Source: Pectinophora gossypiella
Taxonomy: Eukaryota > Arthropoda > Insecta > Lepidoptera > Gelechiidae
Assembly (NCBI RefSeq): GCF_024362695.1
Contig: NW_026063247.1
Location: forward strand, 310,001-374,000
Reading direction: 5' to 3'
Length of the DNA: 64,000 nt
The notes beneath the pieces are model-generated. The model made no database searches. It saw nothing but the letters and a program-made list of their open reading frames with translations, and was not told the DNA's origin. The position numbers and the translations under genes are program-made. This document shows, piece by piece, positions 30,908 through 41,493 of this stretch. The stretch's first letter is position 1; each line of letters starts with the position of its first letter.

Positions 30908-32719
30908 TACACCGCGTATCATAGGCAGGTTAGGGCTGCGGAGGCCTGCGAGCCGCCCGGTCGGGACGTGGAAACAGTGACACTTGAGCGTCTCGATCGT
31001 ATCATCAGGGAGCTACCGAACAAAGCCCCCGGCATAGACGGCATAACGGTCCGAATTGTCAAGAACGCCTGGAAGGTAACCGCGAACGAAATGACGGCTG
31101 TGTACGTAAAATGCGTTCAAGAAGGTGTCTTTCCCGACTCTTGGAAGATAGGTCGTTTGGTAGTAATCCCGAAGGGAAACGGGAAGGCCGTGACGGACCC
31201 TAAGGCCTATAGACCCGTGACCCTTCTACCAGTGATGGGCAAGATCCTAGAAAGAGTGATATGCGATTGTACCCCGGGTCTCTACAGCCGCATATCACCG
31301 GGGCAACACGGCTTTGTGAGAGGTAGGTCGACTGTGTCTGCGCTGGACAGCGTCCTTATGACGGTGAAAGGGTCAGAGTGCAAGTATGTGCAAGGGATAA
31401 TGTTGGACATTTCCGGGGCGTTCGACAACGCCTGGTGGCCAATGGTCTTGGTGAAGTTTAAACAGGGGGGATGCCCGCCGAACATGTATCGGCTGCTCAC
31501 CTCCTACTTCACCAACAGGCGGGTCGGACTATTTGCGGGTGGATGTGTCGAGTGGAAGGGATCGACGATGGGGTGTCCCCAGGGCTCTGCCCTGGGTCCC
31601 ACGTTGTGGAATGTGCTCCTCGACGACTTGCTGCGTCTTCCTGTGCCCGCGGGGGTCAGCCTGGTGGCATACGCGGATGACGTCACGATCCTGGTCGAGG
31701 GCGACTCGCGGGCGACCGTGGAGCGCAACGCGGAGGCTACACTACAGCTCGCGCTGGAGTGGGGCCAGAGGAATAGATTGTCGTTCTCGCCCGCGAAGAC
31801 GCAATCTATTACCTTGAAAGGCAAGCTGAAGCGGCCGCCGCTCATACGCATGGGCGGCGAATCGATCAGGACCGTGTCTACAGTGAAGCTACTGGGAGTG
31901 GTACTGGATGAACAGCAGTCGTTCGCGGAGCATGCGCAGGACATCGGGGATAGGGCGGCTCGATGCTTTGGCAAAATGTCAAGGGTATCGGCCAGTTCAT
32001 GGGGGGTGCGGTACAGGGCGTTATGCATATTGTACTATGGTACATTCGTCGCGACCCTGACGTATGCCGCAGCCGTGTGGCACCATAGGATTAGCTTCTA
32101 TGTTGTACGGAGTCCGTTGTTGCGTGCTCAGCGTCAGGCCGCGGTCCTTCTGACCAAAGCATACAGGACGACTAGCACTCCGGCACTGCCGGTACTAGCT
32201 GGGGTTTTACCAGCCGATTTGGAAGTGCTTCGCGCGGGCAAGGTGGGGTCGAATCGGGTCGGTAAAGCGGGGAAGGAGCTCGCGGCGTTGAGGAAGGCAG
32301 CCCACTCCGAGGTGGTAAGCTTGTGGCAGGAGCGATGGGAGTCCGAGGACAGGGGGCGAGACCTCTATCGTTTCTTCCCATGCGTGCAGGAAAGGCTCCG
32401 GGCGTCCTGGGTCGAACCGGATCACCAGACGTCGCAACTCCTGACGGGCCACGGCACGTTCAGGGGCCGGCTAAGGGATCTGGGGCTGGCCGAGGACGGG
32501 GTGTGTCCGTGTGGGGAGGCTGAGGAGTACCGGGATCACGTTTTGTGGGATTGTCGTCTGTACGATTCAGAACGGGGCACTTTGTTTGACCACCTGGAGA
32601 GGACGGAAGCAGGACCGGTCTATTTCGCGCAACTTGTATCTTCCGAGGCGAACTTCGCACGATTCCGGGAATTCGCGCACACTTGGTACCGTCAGAGGAG
32701 ATTGCTGGAGGAGGCATAG
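30908..32719 (+). CDS. R1-clade LINE ORF2, reverse transcriptase half, 5'-truncated
   Basis: Open from the codon after TAG at 30905-30907 to the stop at 32717, about 600 codons, strongly GC-rich unlike its surroundings. RT motifs: LPNKAPGIDGITV, HGFVRGRST, MLDISGAFDNAWW (catalytic Asp), GCPQGSALGP, YADDVTIL. Near the C-terminus a CPCGEAEEYRDHVLWDC knuckle (CxCx8Hx4C) is typical of R1/TRAS/SART-type LINEs. The endonuclease and ORF1 are absent here but lie in opposite orientation immediately to the right (32830-34803). The frame has no start codon of its own. Confidence 0.88.
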   Translation, partial: YTAYHRQVRAAEACEPPGRDVETVTLERLDRIIRELPNKAPGIDGITVRIVKNAWKVTANEMTAVYVKCVQEGVFPDSWKIGRLVVIPKGNGKAVTDPKAYRPVTLLPVMGKILERVICDCTPGLYSRISPGQHGFVRGRSTVSALDSVLMTVKGSECKYVQGIMLDISGAFDNAWWPMVLVKFKQGGCPPNMYRLLTSYFTNRRVGLFAGGCVEWKGSTMGCPQGSALGPTLWNVLLDDLLRLPVPAGVSLVAYADDVTILVEGDSRATVERNAEATLQLALEWGQRNRLSFSPAKTQSITLKGKLKRPPLIRMGGESIRTVSTVKLLGVVLDEQQSFAEHAQDIGDRAARCFGKMSRVSASSWGVRYRALCILYYGTFVATLTYAAAVWHHRISFYVVRSPLLRAQRQAAVLLTKAYRTTSTPALPVLAGVLPADLEVLRAGKVGSNRVGKAGKELAALRKAAHSEVVSLWQERWESEDRGRDLYRFFPCVQERLRASWVEPDHQTSQLLTGHGTFRGRLRDLGLAEDGVCPCGEAEEYRDHVLWDCRLYDSERGTLFDHLERTEAGPVYFAQLVSSEANFARFREFAHTWYRQRRLLEEA

Positions 32720-32829
32720 ACAGGGAGTGGCAAAAGGTCGGCGACGAAGCCGTGGCGTGGTGTCCCGCCCCAGAAAGGGGAGAAGGGAAAGTCCAGGGGA
32801 CAGGACATAAAATTTGTAGGGTGTCAAGA
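32720..32829 (+). other. R1 LINE 3' UTR up to an inversion junction
   Basis: Short GC-rich non-coding tail after the RT stop. There is no poly(A) or target-like repeat. At about 32830 the sequence becomes minus-strand R1 endonuclease linker. Confidence 0.45.
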
Positions 32830-34069
32830 AGTGCGGGTGGGAAAGAGCCCCGAGCAAGTACCACTCGCATCGCCCATGATTCGGTCCTCGGTCCGTATGA
32901 CCGAAAGGTTGGTAGGACCATGGGAAGGTGGTGGATCATCGTTCCCACTTTGCGCTATGCGCAGGCAGTGGTCGGTTTCCTCTTTGTGCATCGCGCCCCT
33001 GTACTTCGCCCGGGCAGCGTGGTACCGTTCCTTTGCCACTGTTTCCGCCGGTCCGCCCGCACGCCTAGACTGCTGCCATTTACGCCTACGCCTGTTATTT
33101 TCCCTGCGGAGACGGTCCAGGGAGTTGGACCACCACTCGTAGCCCACAAGTTGCACTCTAGGCGTTCCTAGGCACTCGGCCGCCGTACGATCCAGAACCC
33201 TACAGTACGATTCACAGGCTTGCTGCGCGGGGGCGCGGAGGTTGATGGTCTCCATCCGCATTGAGAGCGTGGTCTGGAAGCGCTCCCAGTCCACCCCGCG
33301 GTCCCGGTATCTCCGCGGCTCACTGCATGGGTCTGCGTCCTGGCACCGCAGGCTGCGCGTGCTTCACTGTCCAGGATGCTGAGTGTGATCAGCTGGTGGT
33401 CACTGCTGCTTACCCCCTCACGCACTGTCCACTCTGCGGATTTGACCCCCCTTGTGGTTAACGTCACGTCGATGTTCGACGTGCCGTTTACGCTGGAGAA
33501 TGTCGGGGGCTGGCTCTCGCGATTGACGACGAAGAGTTGACGTGAGGCGATGAAAGCCTCCATCGCCTCCCGCCTCCTCTCCGCGTCCGCGCCTCGGCCC
33601 ACCAGATGTCTCCTGTCGCTGAACCACAGGGGAGAGTGCGTGTTGCTATCTGCGCATATTAAGACTGGAGCCCCTCTCAGTCTGTCCAGTACCCGCTCTA
33701 GCTGCTCCAGGCGTCCGTCGATCGGCTGCGAGTACTGGAAGTAGGCGGAGACGACGTACAGGCTACGCTTCCCCCCCCCCCCCTTGCGTAACCTGTGCCA
33801 CCGTGCAGTGGCTGGTGCTCAGGTGGTGGAGCACCAACGTGGCCATTGTGCTCTGGTTATCCCCGCCTTGGCCGTTTCCCCTCCCTCGGTGCTACCTCCC
33901 TCCAGGAGGCCCGCGCACACCGACCTCGGATACTGTTCTTGAACAGAACGATATCGAGGCCGAGGCTCTCTGCGACGGCCGGGAGCTCCTTAGTATCAGC
34001 CTTAGCACCCTGCAGGTTTAATTGGCCGACGCTTAGCCATCCGCCCTCACCACGATGGTGCTCATCCAT
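32830..34069 (-). pseudogene. R1-clade LINE ORF2, endonuclease and linker, frameshifted
   Basis: The minus strand begins at 34069 with MDEHHRGEGG and QLNLQGAK, the endonuclease start block. A run of 13 Cs (33771-33783) lies where the frame is lost. The C-terminal endonuclease part is read at 33602-33410 (SNIDVTLTTRG, then SSSDHQLI, the SDH motif). A further frame change leads to the arginine-rich linker at 33294-32824, typical of the region before R1 RT. About 193 codons separate the SDH motif from the end, close to the usual spacing to RT. Confidence 0.8.
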
Positions 34070-34803
34070 AATTTACTGTGTTGAGCGCCCGCTGTTCTGC
34101 ATACCTCCTCGCGGGGCACTCGGGCGCATGCGTGCGGTGCGTGGTGTGCGGCTTTCCAAATGATTTACATGTGGCACACACCGCCTTCTCACTCTTGCAA
34201 TCGCCACTCCTGTGCCCGCCCTCTCCGCACTTCGCACATACTGTTTTCTCCGACCGGCAGTATTTTTCCGGATGTCCGTAGCTCTGGCATTTGGCACAGC
34301 ACGTGATGTCGACGTAATCCCGGACCAGGTGCCTTTTCCAGTTAAGGAACACTCTCTGCCGGTCTATTATGGCGTCCCTGAGGGCGGGGCTACACTCTAG
34401 CACCACCGTGGTCTTCCCGCCGCGGCGGCCCTTCATGAAGGCAACCCGTACTTCCTTACTGAACCTCTCCTCGGGCCATGCTGAGTCATCACCAAAGTTT
34501 TGGCCGTGCAGGGCGCGCAAGAATTCCCCCGGCTCGGGGTCCTCTACTCCAAATATGCCGACCAATGTCTTCTTCCCTTTTTGGCTCACCCACTCTAAGC
34601 GTGGGTGGTGCCGCCCTTTTAATTCGCTCGGCGGCCTCCTTTGTCGTCGTCTGTACGAGGACCCATGCGTTCCCAACTCTCCTTACTCTCATCACCTGCG
34701 CGCCCTGGGACCGCGGATCTATGCTCTCCTTGAGCACCCTCTTTGTATCGTCCGCGGTCTTCAGGCCTGCTGCCTCCTGCTTTTCGGCCAGGTATATGGT
34801 TAG
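34062..34803 (-). pseudogene. R1-clade LINE ORF1 (gag-like), frameshifted, 5'-truncated
   Basis: Minus strand: DTKRVLKESIDPR and VRRVGNAWVLVQT in one frame (34803-34600), then LVGIFGVEDPEPGE and three C-terminal knuckles in another: CAKCQSYGHPEKYC, CAKCGEGGHRSGDC and a longer CATCKSFG...HAPEC. This is the standard arrangement of R1/TRAS ORF1 RNA-binding proteins. It overlaps the ORF2 start by a few bases. The N-terminus is lost at about 34803 against Gypsy2. Confidence 0.82.
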
Positions 34804-34804
34804 G

Positions 34805-36742
34805 ACCCGGTATGGTTTGGTTTGGGGGTGTAGTGGATGAGTTTGGGCTTAGGACGGATCCCGATAAGGTTCGTGCTGTTCTGGAGTTTCCGATACCCAA
34901 AAGTTCGAAAAAACTAAAAACCTTTCTAGGTGTTTGTTCTTGGTACCGTAGGTTTATTAGGAATTTCTCCACCATTGCGGCACCCTTACACGCTCTTACC
35001 AGCTCAAAAACGAAATTTATTTGGAACCAAGACGCAGAAAACACTTTTGTTACTTTAAAAATCACATTAGTTTCAGCTCCAATTTTAGCCTGCCCTGATT
35101 TTAGTAAACCATTTTCAGTTCACTGCGATGCATCGAATTTTGGCGTAGGAGGTGTCTTAGCGCAGAATATTGATGGCGGTCATGGCCATCAATATTCTGC
35201 GCTATCGCTTATATCAGCAGATCCCTTAACAAAAACGAACGTAACTATAGTGCTACCGAAAGGGAGGCGTTAGCAGTTGTGTACGCGGTAGAGAAATTTG
35301 AACCATATTTGGGTACTAGACCATTCACCGTCGTAACAGATCACGCTTCACTTAGGTGGTTCATGAATTTGGAGAATCCTACGGGACGCTTAGCTCGTTG
35401 GGGTTCTAGGTTATCCCAATTTAATTTTACAATCAAGCATAGGAAAGGGAAGGATAATGTCGTCCCTGATGCCCTCTCACGATTGCTGTATGTGGATGCC
35501 ATCGATGCTCCAAATGCAGGAACCGGTGATGAGTGGTATGATAAGGTTTACTCTGGATGTACGGCTTATCCCAAAAATTATCCCAATTATCGCGTTGAAA
35601 ATGGTACTCTTCTACGATACAGCAAGGGTACGTATGCCCTGACTCAGGAGTTTGTTTGGAAGATTGTTGTGCCAAAGTCAAACCGTCTGCAGGTCATGTC
35701 CGAAAACCACGAACCACCGACCTCGGCACACCTCGGAGTGTTTAAAACGCACCGTAGGTTGTGTTTGAGGTATTTCTGGCCAGGAATGTACCGCGACGTG
35801 CTTGATTTTGTCAACAAATGCCGTATTTGTTCCGCTTATAAGCACAGGACCAAACTCACTCCTGGGATCATGGGTCAGCCTAAGCAGTGCTATAGGCCAT
35901 TTCAAGCTGTATCCGTAGATTTGGTAGGACCTCTTCCACGATCACGTTCGGGTTACATGCACCTTTTAGTAGTAACATGCTGTTTTTCAAAGTACACCAT
36001 GTTATTTCCACTTCGTCGAGCGACTAGTGCTGCAGTAGCTAAAAACTTTGAGAATTATGTGCTTCTAGCTCACGGGATTCCTGAAACCGTAATTACCGAC
36101 AATGGGGTTCAATTCACGGGATCAGAATTCAGTGGCCTTCTCAAGAAGTACAATATTCCACGAGTTCAATACGGGCCTAGGTATACGCCACAGATTAACA
36201 TGGTGGAAAGGTACAACAAAACAGTCATGACAGCTGTTTCGTCTTATGTAGCTGACGATCATAGGACATACGATCTAACTTTATTTAAGGTGCAATTTGC
36301 AATAAATAGTGCGGTGAACGAAACCACTGGGTTTAGTCCATTCTTTTTAGTCCATCGCCGGGAACCGATTATTAACGGTTCTTTTTATAAAAATGACGAT
36401 AGGGAATACGAGGTCTCTATGCCAAGGGACGTGTATGCGGGTGAATTTGGGGTCCTTCAGGATATCTTTGAAAAGGTTCGGGTTAATATAGAGAAGGCTC
36501 ACGCGACGAACGCGAAGTACTACAACCTGCGACGCCGTAACGTCAATACTTTGCGCGAAGGTAAAGTAGTGTGGCGGAAAACGTACGTACAGAGTGACGC
36601 CGCAAATTTTAAAGCCTCGAAACTTGCCCCAAAATACGAACAGTGCGTGATTAAAAAGGTCTTATCACCCTTGGTATACGAATTAGTATCATTTAGTGGC
36701 AAGAACTTAGGTTCTTGGCATATAAAAGATTTAAAAATTTAA
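34805..36742 (+). pseudogene. Gypsy2 pol: RT C-terminus, RNase H, integrase, one frameshift
   Basis: Begins within RT (VVDEFGLRTDPDKV, FLGVCSWYRRFI). RNase H: VHCDASNFGVGG, then a 14-bp insertion at 35190-35203 breaks the frame; the rest (TEREALAVVYAVEKF, VVTDHASLRW, PDALSR) is read in another frame and stays open to 36742. Integrase: HHCC finger with CRICSAYK, core Asp in VDLVGPL, Asp in ITDNGVQF, Glu in NMVERYN, and a C-terminal APKYEQCVIKK module. A different family from Gypsy1. Gag, protease and most of RT are missing at the junction with the R1 LINE. Confidence 0.9.
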
Positions 36743-37686
36743 TTTTCAAATTGCCCCGTGTTCCCCTAGTCATATTTTTTTTAAACATTTTACCGGCTTG
36801 GATCTTTGTTTTCGGCTCAATCTAAATTTACGTTTATAAAGAAAGTTACATAAATTTTCCTTTTCTTGGTTAGCTTTAATAACATTTTGTTTTTATAAAA
36901 ATAAAACTGGTGTGCTTACTTGTGTCGTAATAGACCCTAGTAACAACCTATTTGTGACTGTCACGTTTCAGTAGTCTTTTGATTTTTAAAATCACTAGAT
37001 TAACCAATAAATGTTTTTATGTTTAATGTTTTTTTTTGTGTGTTTATGAGTGCACTGATAAAAAGGCCCATGCACACTAGCGTTTGCAACGCAGGTTTTT
37101 ATGAACGCTCAACTTACGTTTTTATGTTTTTTTTTTGTATAGGCGATTATAGCCAACTATTTAATATAGTTTTTTATGTTGCTCGTGCCAACATTTTTTA
37201 GGCTTTATAGTAGCCATTTGTTAGGAATTAATTTTTGATAGGGAACCTTATTAGGTTACTCATTGTTTTTTTCTCTTTCGACGGAGCGGGTAGTGACTCC
37301 TTAAATAAGCCTCTAACAACTGTTGTTTTGTTTTTTGTCTTTGTCTTTAGAATTGGGGTATCGAGTGACACTAAGATAGTCGTCAGCTCAACAGGGGTAT
37401 GAATGTGGGTAACATCTAGTGAAATGGATACTGGGTGCTACTATATGAAAGAAGTGAAAGGTGATCAATTAATGGTGATGAATAACAGGTCGGGGTAATT
37501 GTTGTGCTTAGGGTTGTGCTGTTTAGATGTTTGAGTTGTGCTTCGTTACGTTTTTTTATGAATTGTTTTGTCGTCTCGTCTTTAGAGACAGTTTTTAAAT
37601 TTCGACTGGTTGTGCGCTCCAGGCTCTATGGCTGAGGGCAGCCGTGTTTCTCACCCAGTTCGAAACCTCTCGTGGGTAGGGGGTAT
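36743..37686 (+). other. Gypsy2 non-coding region between pol and LTR
   Basis: T-rich sequence of about 0.94 kb with no ORF above 60 codons worth keeping and no envelope-like features. It ends in a purine-rich GTGGGTAGGGGGTAT that could be the polypurine tract. Confidence 0.6.
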
Positions 37687-38093
37687 TGTAACGAAGCATT
37701 TCGGACCAACGAGCCTTGTAGCGACATCTTGTGGTTTCTGACGATATATCGTTGTTTTATATTTTACCCGCAGGACATCACAGATGGCGCTGCAGGGTTA
37801 TCGATGGGCCCGATCTTTTCGATAATTTTCTTTTGTTCTAAATTATATATTTAAATTATCTGCAACATTTATTTTTGATATATTATAATTATATTGTTTT
37901 GGATTAGTCGTTTGTTGTCGTTGATTCGGCGAATCTATGGTTTGCTAGATTTTTATTTTGGTTGGCAACATTGTTGGTTCGTGTGTCAGACTGACAGCTG
38001 GCTGAGCTGAGAGACAGGTTTTTGGAAAGTGGGGCTGCTCGTTGCGGTATTGGTTACTACACGTGTGTGGACTCTAAATTTCGTTTTATAACA
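37687..38093 (+). repeat. Candidate Gypsy2 3' LTR (407 bp)
   Basis: Starts TGTAACGAAGCATTTCGG directly after the purine-rich tract and ends TTTTATAACA, giving TG...CA ends. There is no second copy in the window for comparison, so the right border is a guess. I-clade LINE sequence follows. Confidence 0.5.
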
Positions 38094-38722
38094 GAAATCG
38101 GTTACGAACTGTCGTTTCTGTGCATACTAACAATTGTTTGTGATATTTCTGTGTTGTGTTCGTGTTGTTTTTGTGTATAGGCACAGAATAGGTGAGTAGC
38201 CCCTTGGTGATGGAGACTGATGAGCCCCCTGACGGGGGTGGAGGTAACACTTCATCTATTGACGATGTTATGATAGTGGATAGTACACATATATCGGGTA
38301 AAAATGATAGTTGCAGTAGTGTCCAGAAGGCCATTAAGCGCACCCAGGAACTAATTGATCACTCCTTAGCAAAGCGAGATAACCTAACTCCTGCTATGGC
38401 TTCTATACAACACACTTACACCCTCCCAGAGTTTTCAGGTTCAAAATTAAACTACAGTGATTCAGATTCTGCACCATTTATTGTCCATGTCTCACGTGAA
38501 GAGAAAGACCCATCTGCAGGTTTCACTATTCGTCTTCTGAAATTCGCAAAAATTATGTTCCAAAGGAAAGTACAAGGAATCCTTAAGGATGGTATCAAAC
38601 TGGCAGGTCGTAATCGGGTTGTGGTGGAATTTGAGAATGCCAACTCAGCTAACAATTTTCTTGAACACGCACTGCTTGCAGACCACAAGTATCCATACTA
38701 ATATTATAAATGCGAAAGTAAC

Positions 38723-38763
<41 letters not shown>

Positions 38764-41198
38764 TACTCTTTCACGCCTAAACGGCTCAACGGATTTTGAT
38801 GAAATTTGGTATGGTGATAGATGATAACCTAGAAATGGTCATAGGCTATAAATAATCACGCCATCGTTCTTAGGGGGTAGGCAGTTGTCAGATAACTAAA
38901 TTGATTTAGTGATTTGTAGTCGTTTTTGTTGGGACTTTTGCTCTTTCACGTCTAAACGGCTGAACGGATTTTAATGAAATTTAGTAAGGTAATAGTTGGT
39001 TATCTACAAACGGTTGTACGATCAAATTGATCACGTCATCGTACTTAGGGGGTAGGAAGTAGGCAGAAAACTGAATTGAGTTAGTGATTTTTTTATGGTT
39101 TTTGCTGGGAGTTTTGTCTATCATGCCTAAACGGCTCAACGGATTTTGATGAAATTTAGTTAGCTGATAGATAGTAATCTAGAAAAGGATATGGCCTATT
39201 AATATTTATGCTATCGTACTTAAGGCGTAGGCAGTAGACAGAAAACTAGGTTAGTGATTTTTAATTGTTTGTTTTAAAAGTTTGCCTCATTCACGCCTTA
39301 ACGTCTGAACGGAATTTTATAAGACTTGGTTAATTTAAAGATAGGATCTTAGGCACGGACACAGGCTACTTTTTATGGCGGGAAAATACCTCATTCCCGC
39401 GGAAATCTAGATTTCGTGATCGTGTCAAGAAGCGCATGACGCCATAGCTACTGGAATGATTTCGATGTTTTTTTTTAAACTGAGTGACCTCAAGTTAGTA
39501 TTTGATCACTTTTCTAACTTAGAGGGTAGGTAGGCGCCATAATTTAGGGAATTTATGATAAAATTTTGATGCAACTGTCTTTATTAAACAGTTATATCTC
39601 ATTCCTACAGGAACCTACACATAGCTATAGCTAGCTATCTATTAACATTAAAACTCTTTCTAGAATCACATTACGCCAATTAATTGATCTGATTTGTATA
39701 AGTTTTTTTATTCAACTGACTGTTACATTACATACAGATAAAATCTAATTACTTACACCACATAATTAATATAGTACTACATGACTAGCTACGCTTTAAA
39801 CTTGAGGAGGTAATTCGATAGACATTTATACGAACTTTAAGCCCAGTAATCAATCATAGTAATAAGGTAATACTCATTTTAGACAAAGAAACGGATAGGT
39901 AATCAGTTCGTCAACGAAATTATAACACCTACACTTAGTTTGTTTACTATTTAACGAGGGAAAATAATCCTTACTAATATTATAAATGCGAAAGTAACTC
40001 TGTCTGTCTGTCTGTCTGTTACGCTTTCCCGCTTAAACCTCTCAACCGATTTTGATTAAATTTGGCACAGACAATCTTTAGACCCTGAGAAAGAAAATAG
40101 GATACCTTTTATTGCGAAAAGAAGGGACGAAGAGATTGAAATAGGGGTTGAAAGTTTGTATAGGATATTTTAATTTTAAAATATAAATCCATGAAACTTT
40201 ATATTTAAGCACTTGATAAAAAATAATTAAACATTTGTTCTAGCGTTGCTGAAATTTCGACCAGTGAGGGGGTGAAATGAGGGTTGAAAGTTTGTATGGG
40301 AGTTCGTCATTTTTGGGGATAAAACCACGAAACTTTATATTTAGGAACTTGATAAGAAATAAAAAAACAATTTGTTAAAGCGTTTTTGAAAATTCGATCT
40401 TTGAGGGGATGAAATAGGTGTTGAAATTTTTTATGAGGTTCGTCATTTTTCAAGATAAAAATATTAAATTTTGTGTTTAGGCACTAAATAACAAACAAAA
40501 AATCGTTTGTTCAAGCATTTTGAAATTTTTATCAGTATGGGGGTGAAATACGGGTTGAATGTTTGTATGGGTATTCGTCATTTTTGAAGATAAAACCATG
40601 AAACTTGGTACGTAGGTCTCTTAGGATGTGCAGAGTTTTTCAACAAACGGATTTTCCGAAATTCGAACGGAACGGAACGGATTCGGAACGGGAACTACGA
40701 AGCCAAACTTTTTGTATACAAAATATTAACCACTGAACCTAGGAACATGATATTTAGTAGTTTTGGGTGTATCAAGTTAAAAAAATTTGGCTTTTGTAGA
40801 TAAAGTTCCTTTTAACGAATACTCTGCATCGCCGCCACTGCCGTCGGTCGTCGTTCGTCGTCGCGCACATTCGCCGAAGTGTGGCGGCAGTCAACGGCGC
40901 TGTCTTGTGGTGGGGGAGCGCACGTGGTGTATATATCGTGGCCATATCATAGAATTGATCATTTCATGAAATGATCGACCATTTCATGAAATGGTCGTAT
41001 TTCATGAAATAGAACAACATTCGTTGGCCACATCATGATGTGGTTTGGCCAGATCAATGAACACAAAACGTTTAACGATATGACCAACTAAATGCATGAT
41101 TACTTCATGATATGGCCAAACTTTAGCGATCATATCGTAAAATAGTAACATTATCCACCGGTAGTGGCGCTGGTGTCGCTTTGTTTATGTTTTGCATA

Positions 41199-41456
41199 AT
41201 GGCGGCGGACAATAATTATTCTTGTGTGAACGCGAATAATACGAATAATAATGAGCAAATACAAGATAAAAGTGCATTGAAGCAATGTTTTGACACTAAG
41301 GTGAAAAGAAAAACTCGTATTAACAGTAAACAGCAACTTTATTTTTATTTTTAGGTTATATGGCAAATAATGAAGGTCGAGTGACCACGCTACGTAAATC
41401 AATGGACTATTATTGGATTTCAAAATCCATACTAATATTATAAATGCGAAAGTAAC

Positions 41457-41493
<37 letters not shown>

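Noticed and set aside
30900..34803. Twin-priming 5' inversion of the R1 LINE
   Set aside because: Twin priming puts the inverted 5' part before the RT part; here it follows the RT 3' end.
31471..34840. Many overlapping ORFs on both strands
   Set aside because: High GC content removes stops; only frames with R1 LINE motifs were kept.
36743..37686. Envelope gene of Gypsy2
   Set aside because: T-rich non-coding sequence without an ORF, signal peptide or cleavage motif.
41199..41425. Two-exon gene in element Z with a short intron
   Set aside because: The only phase-preserving GT...AG stretch is 29 bases, too short for a normal insect intron; kept as two separate tiny ORFs.
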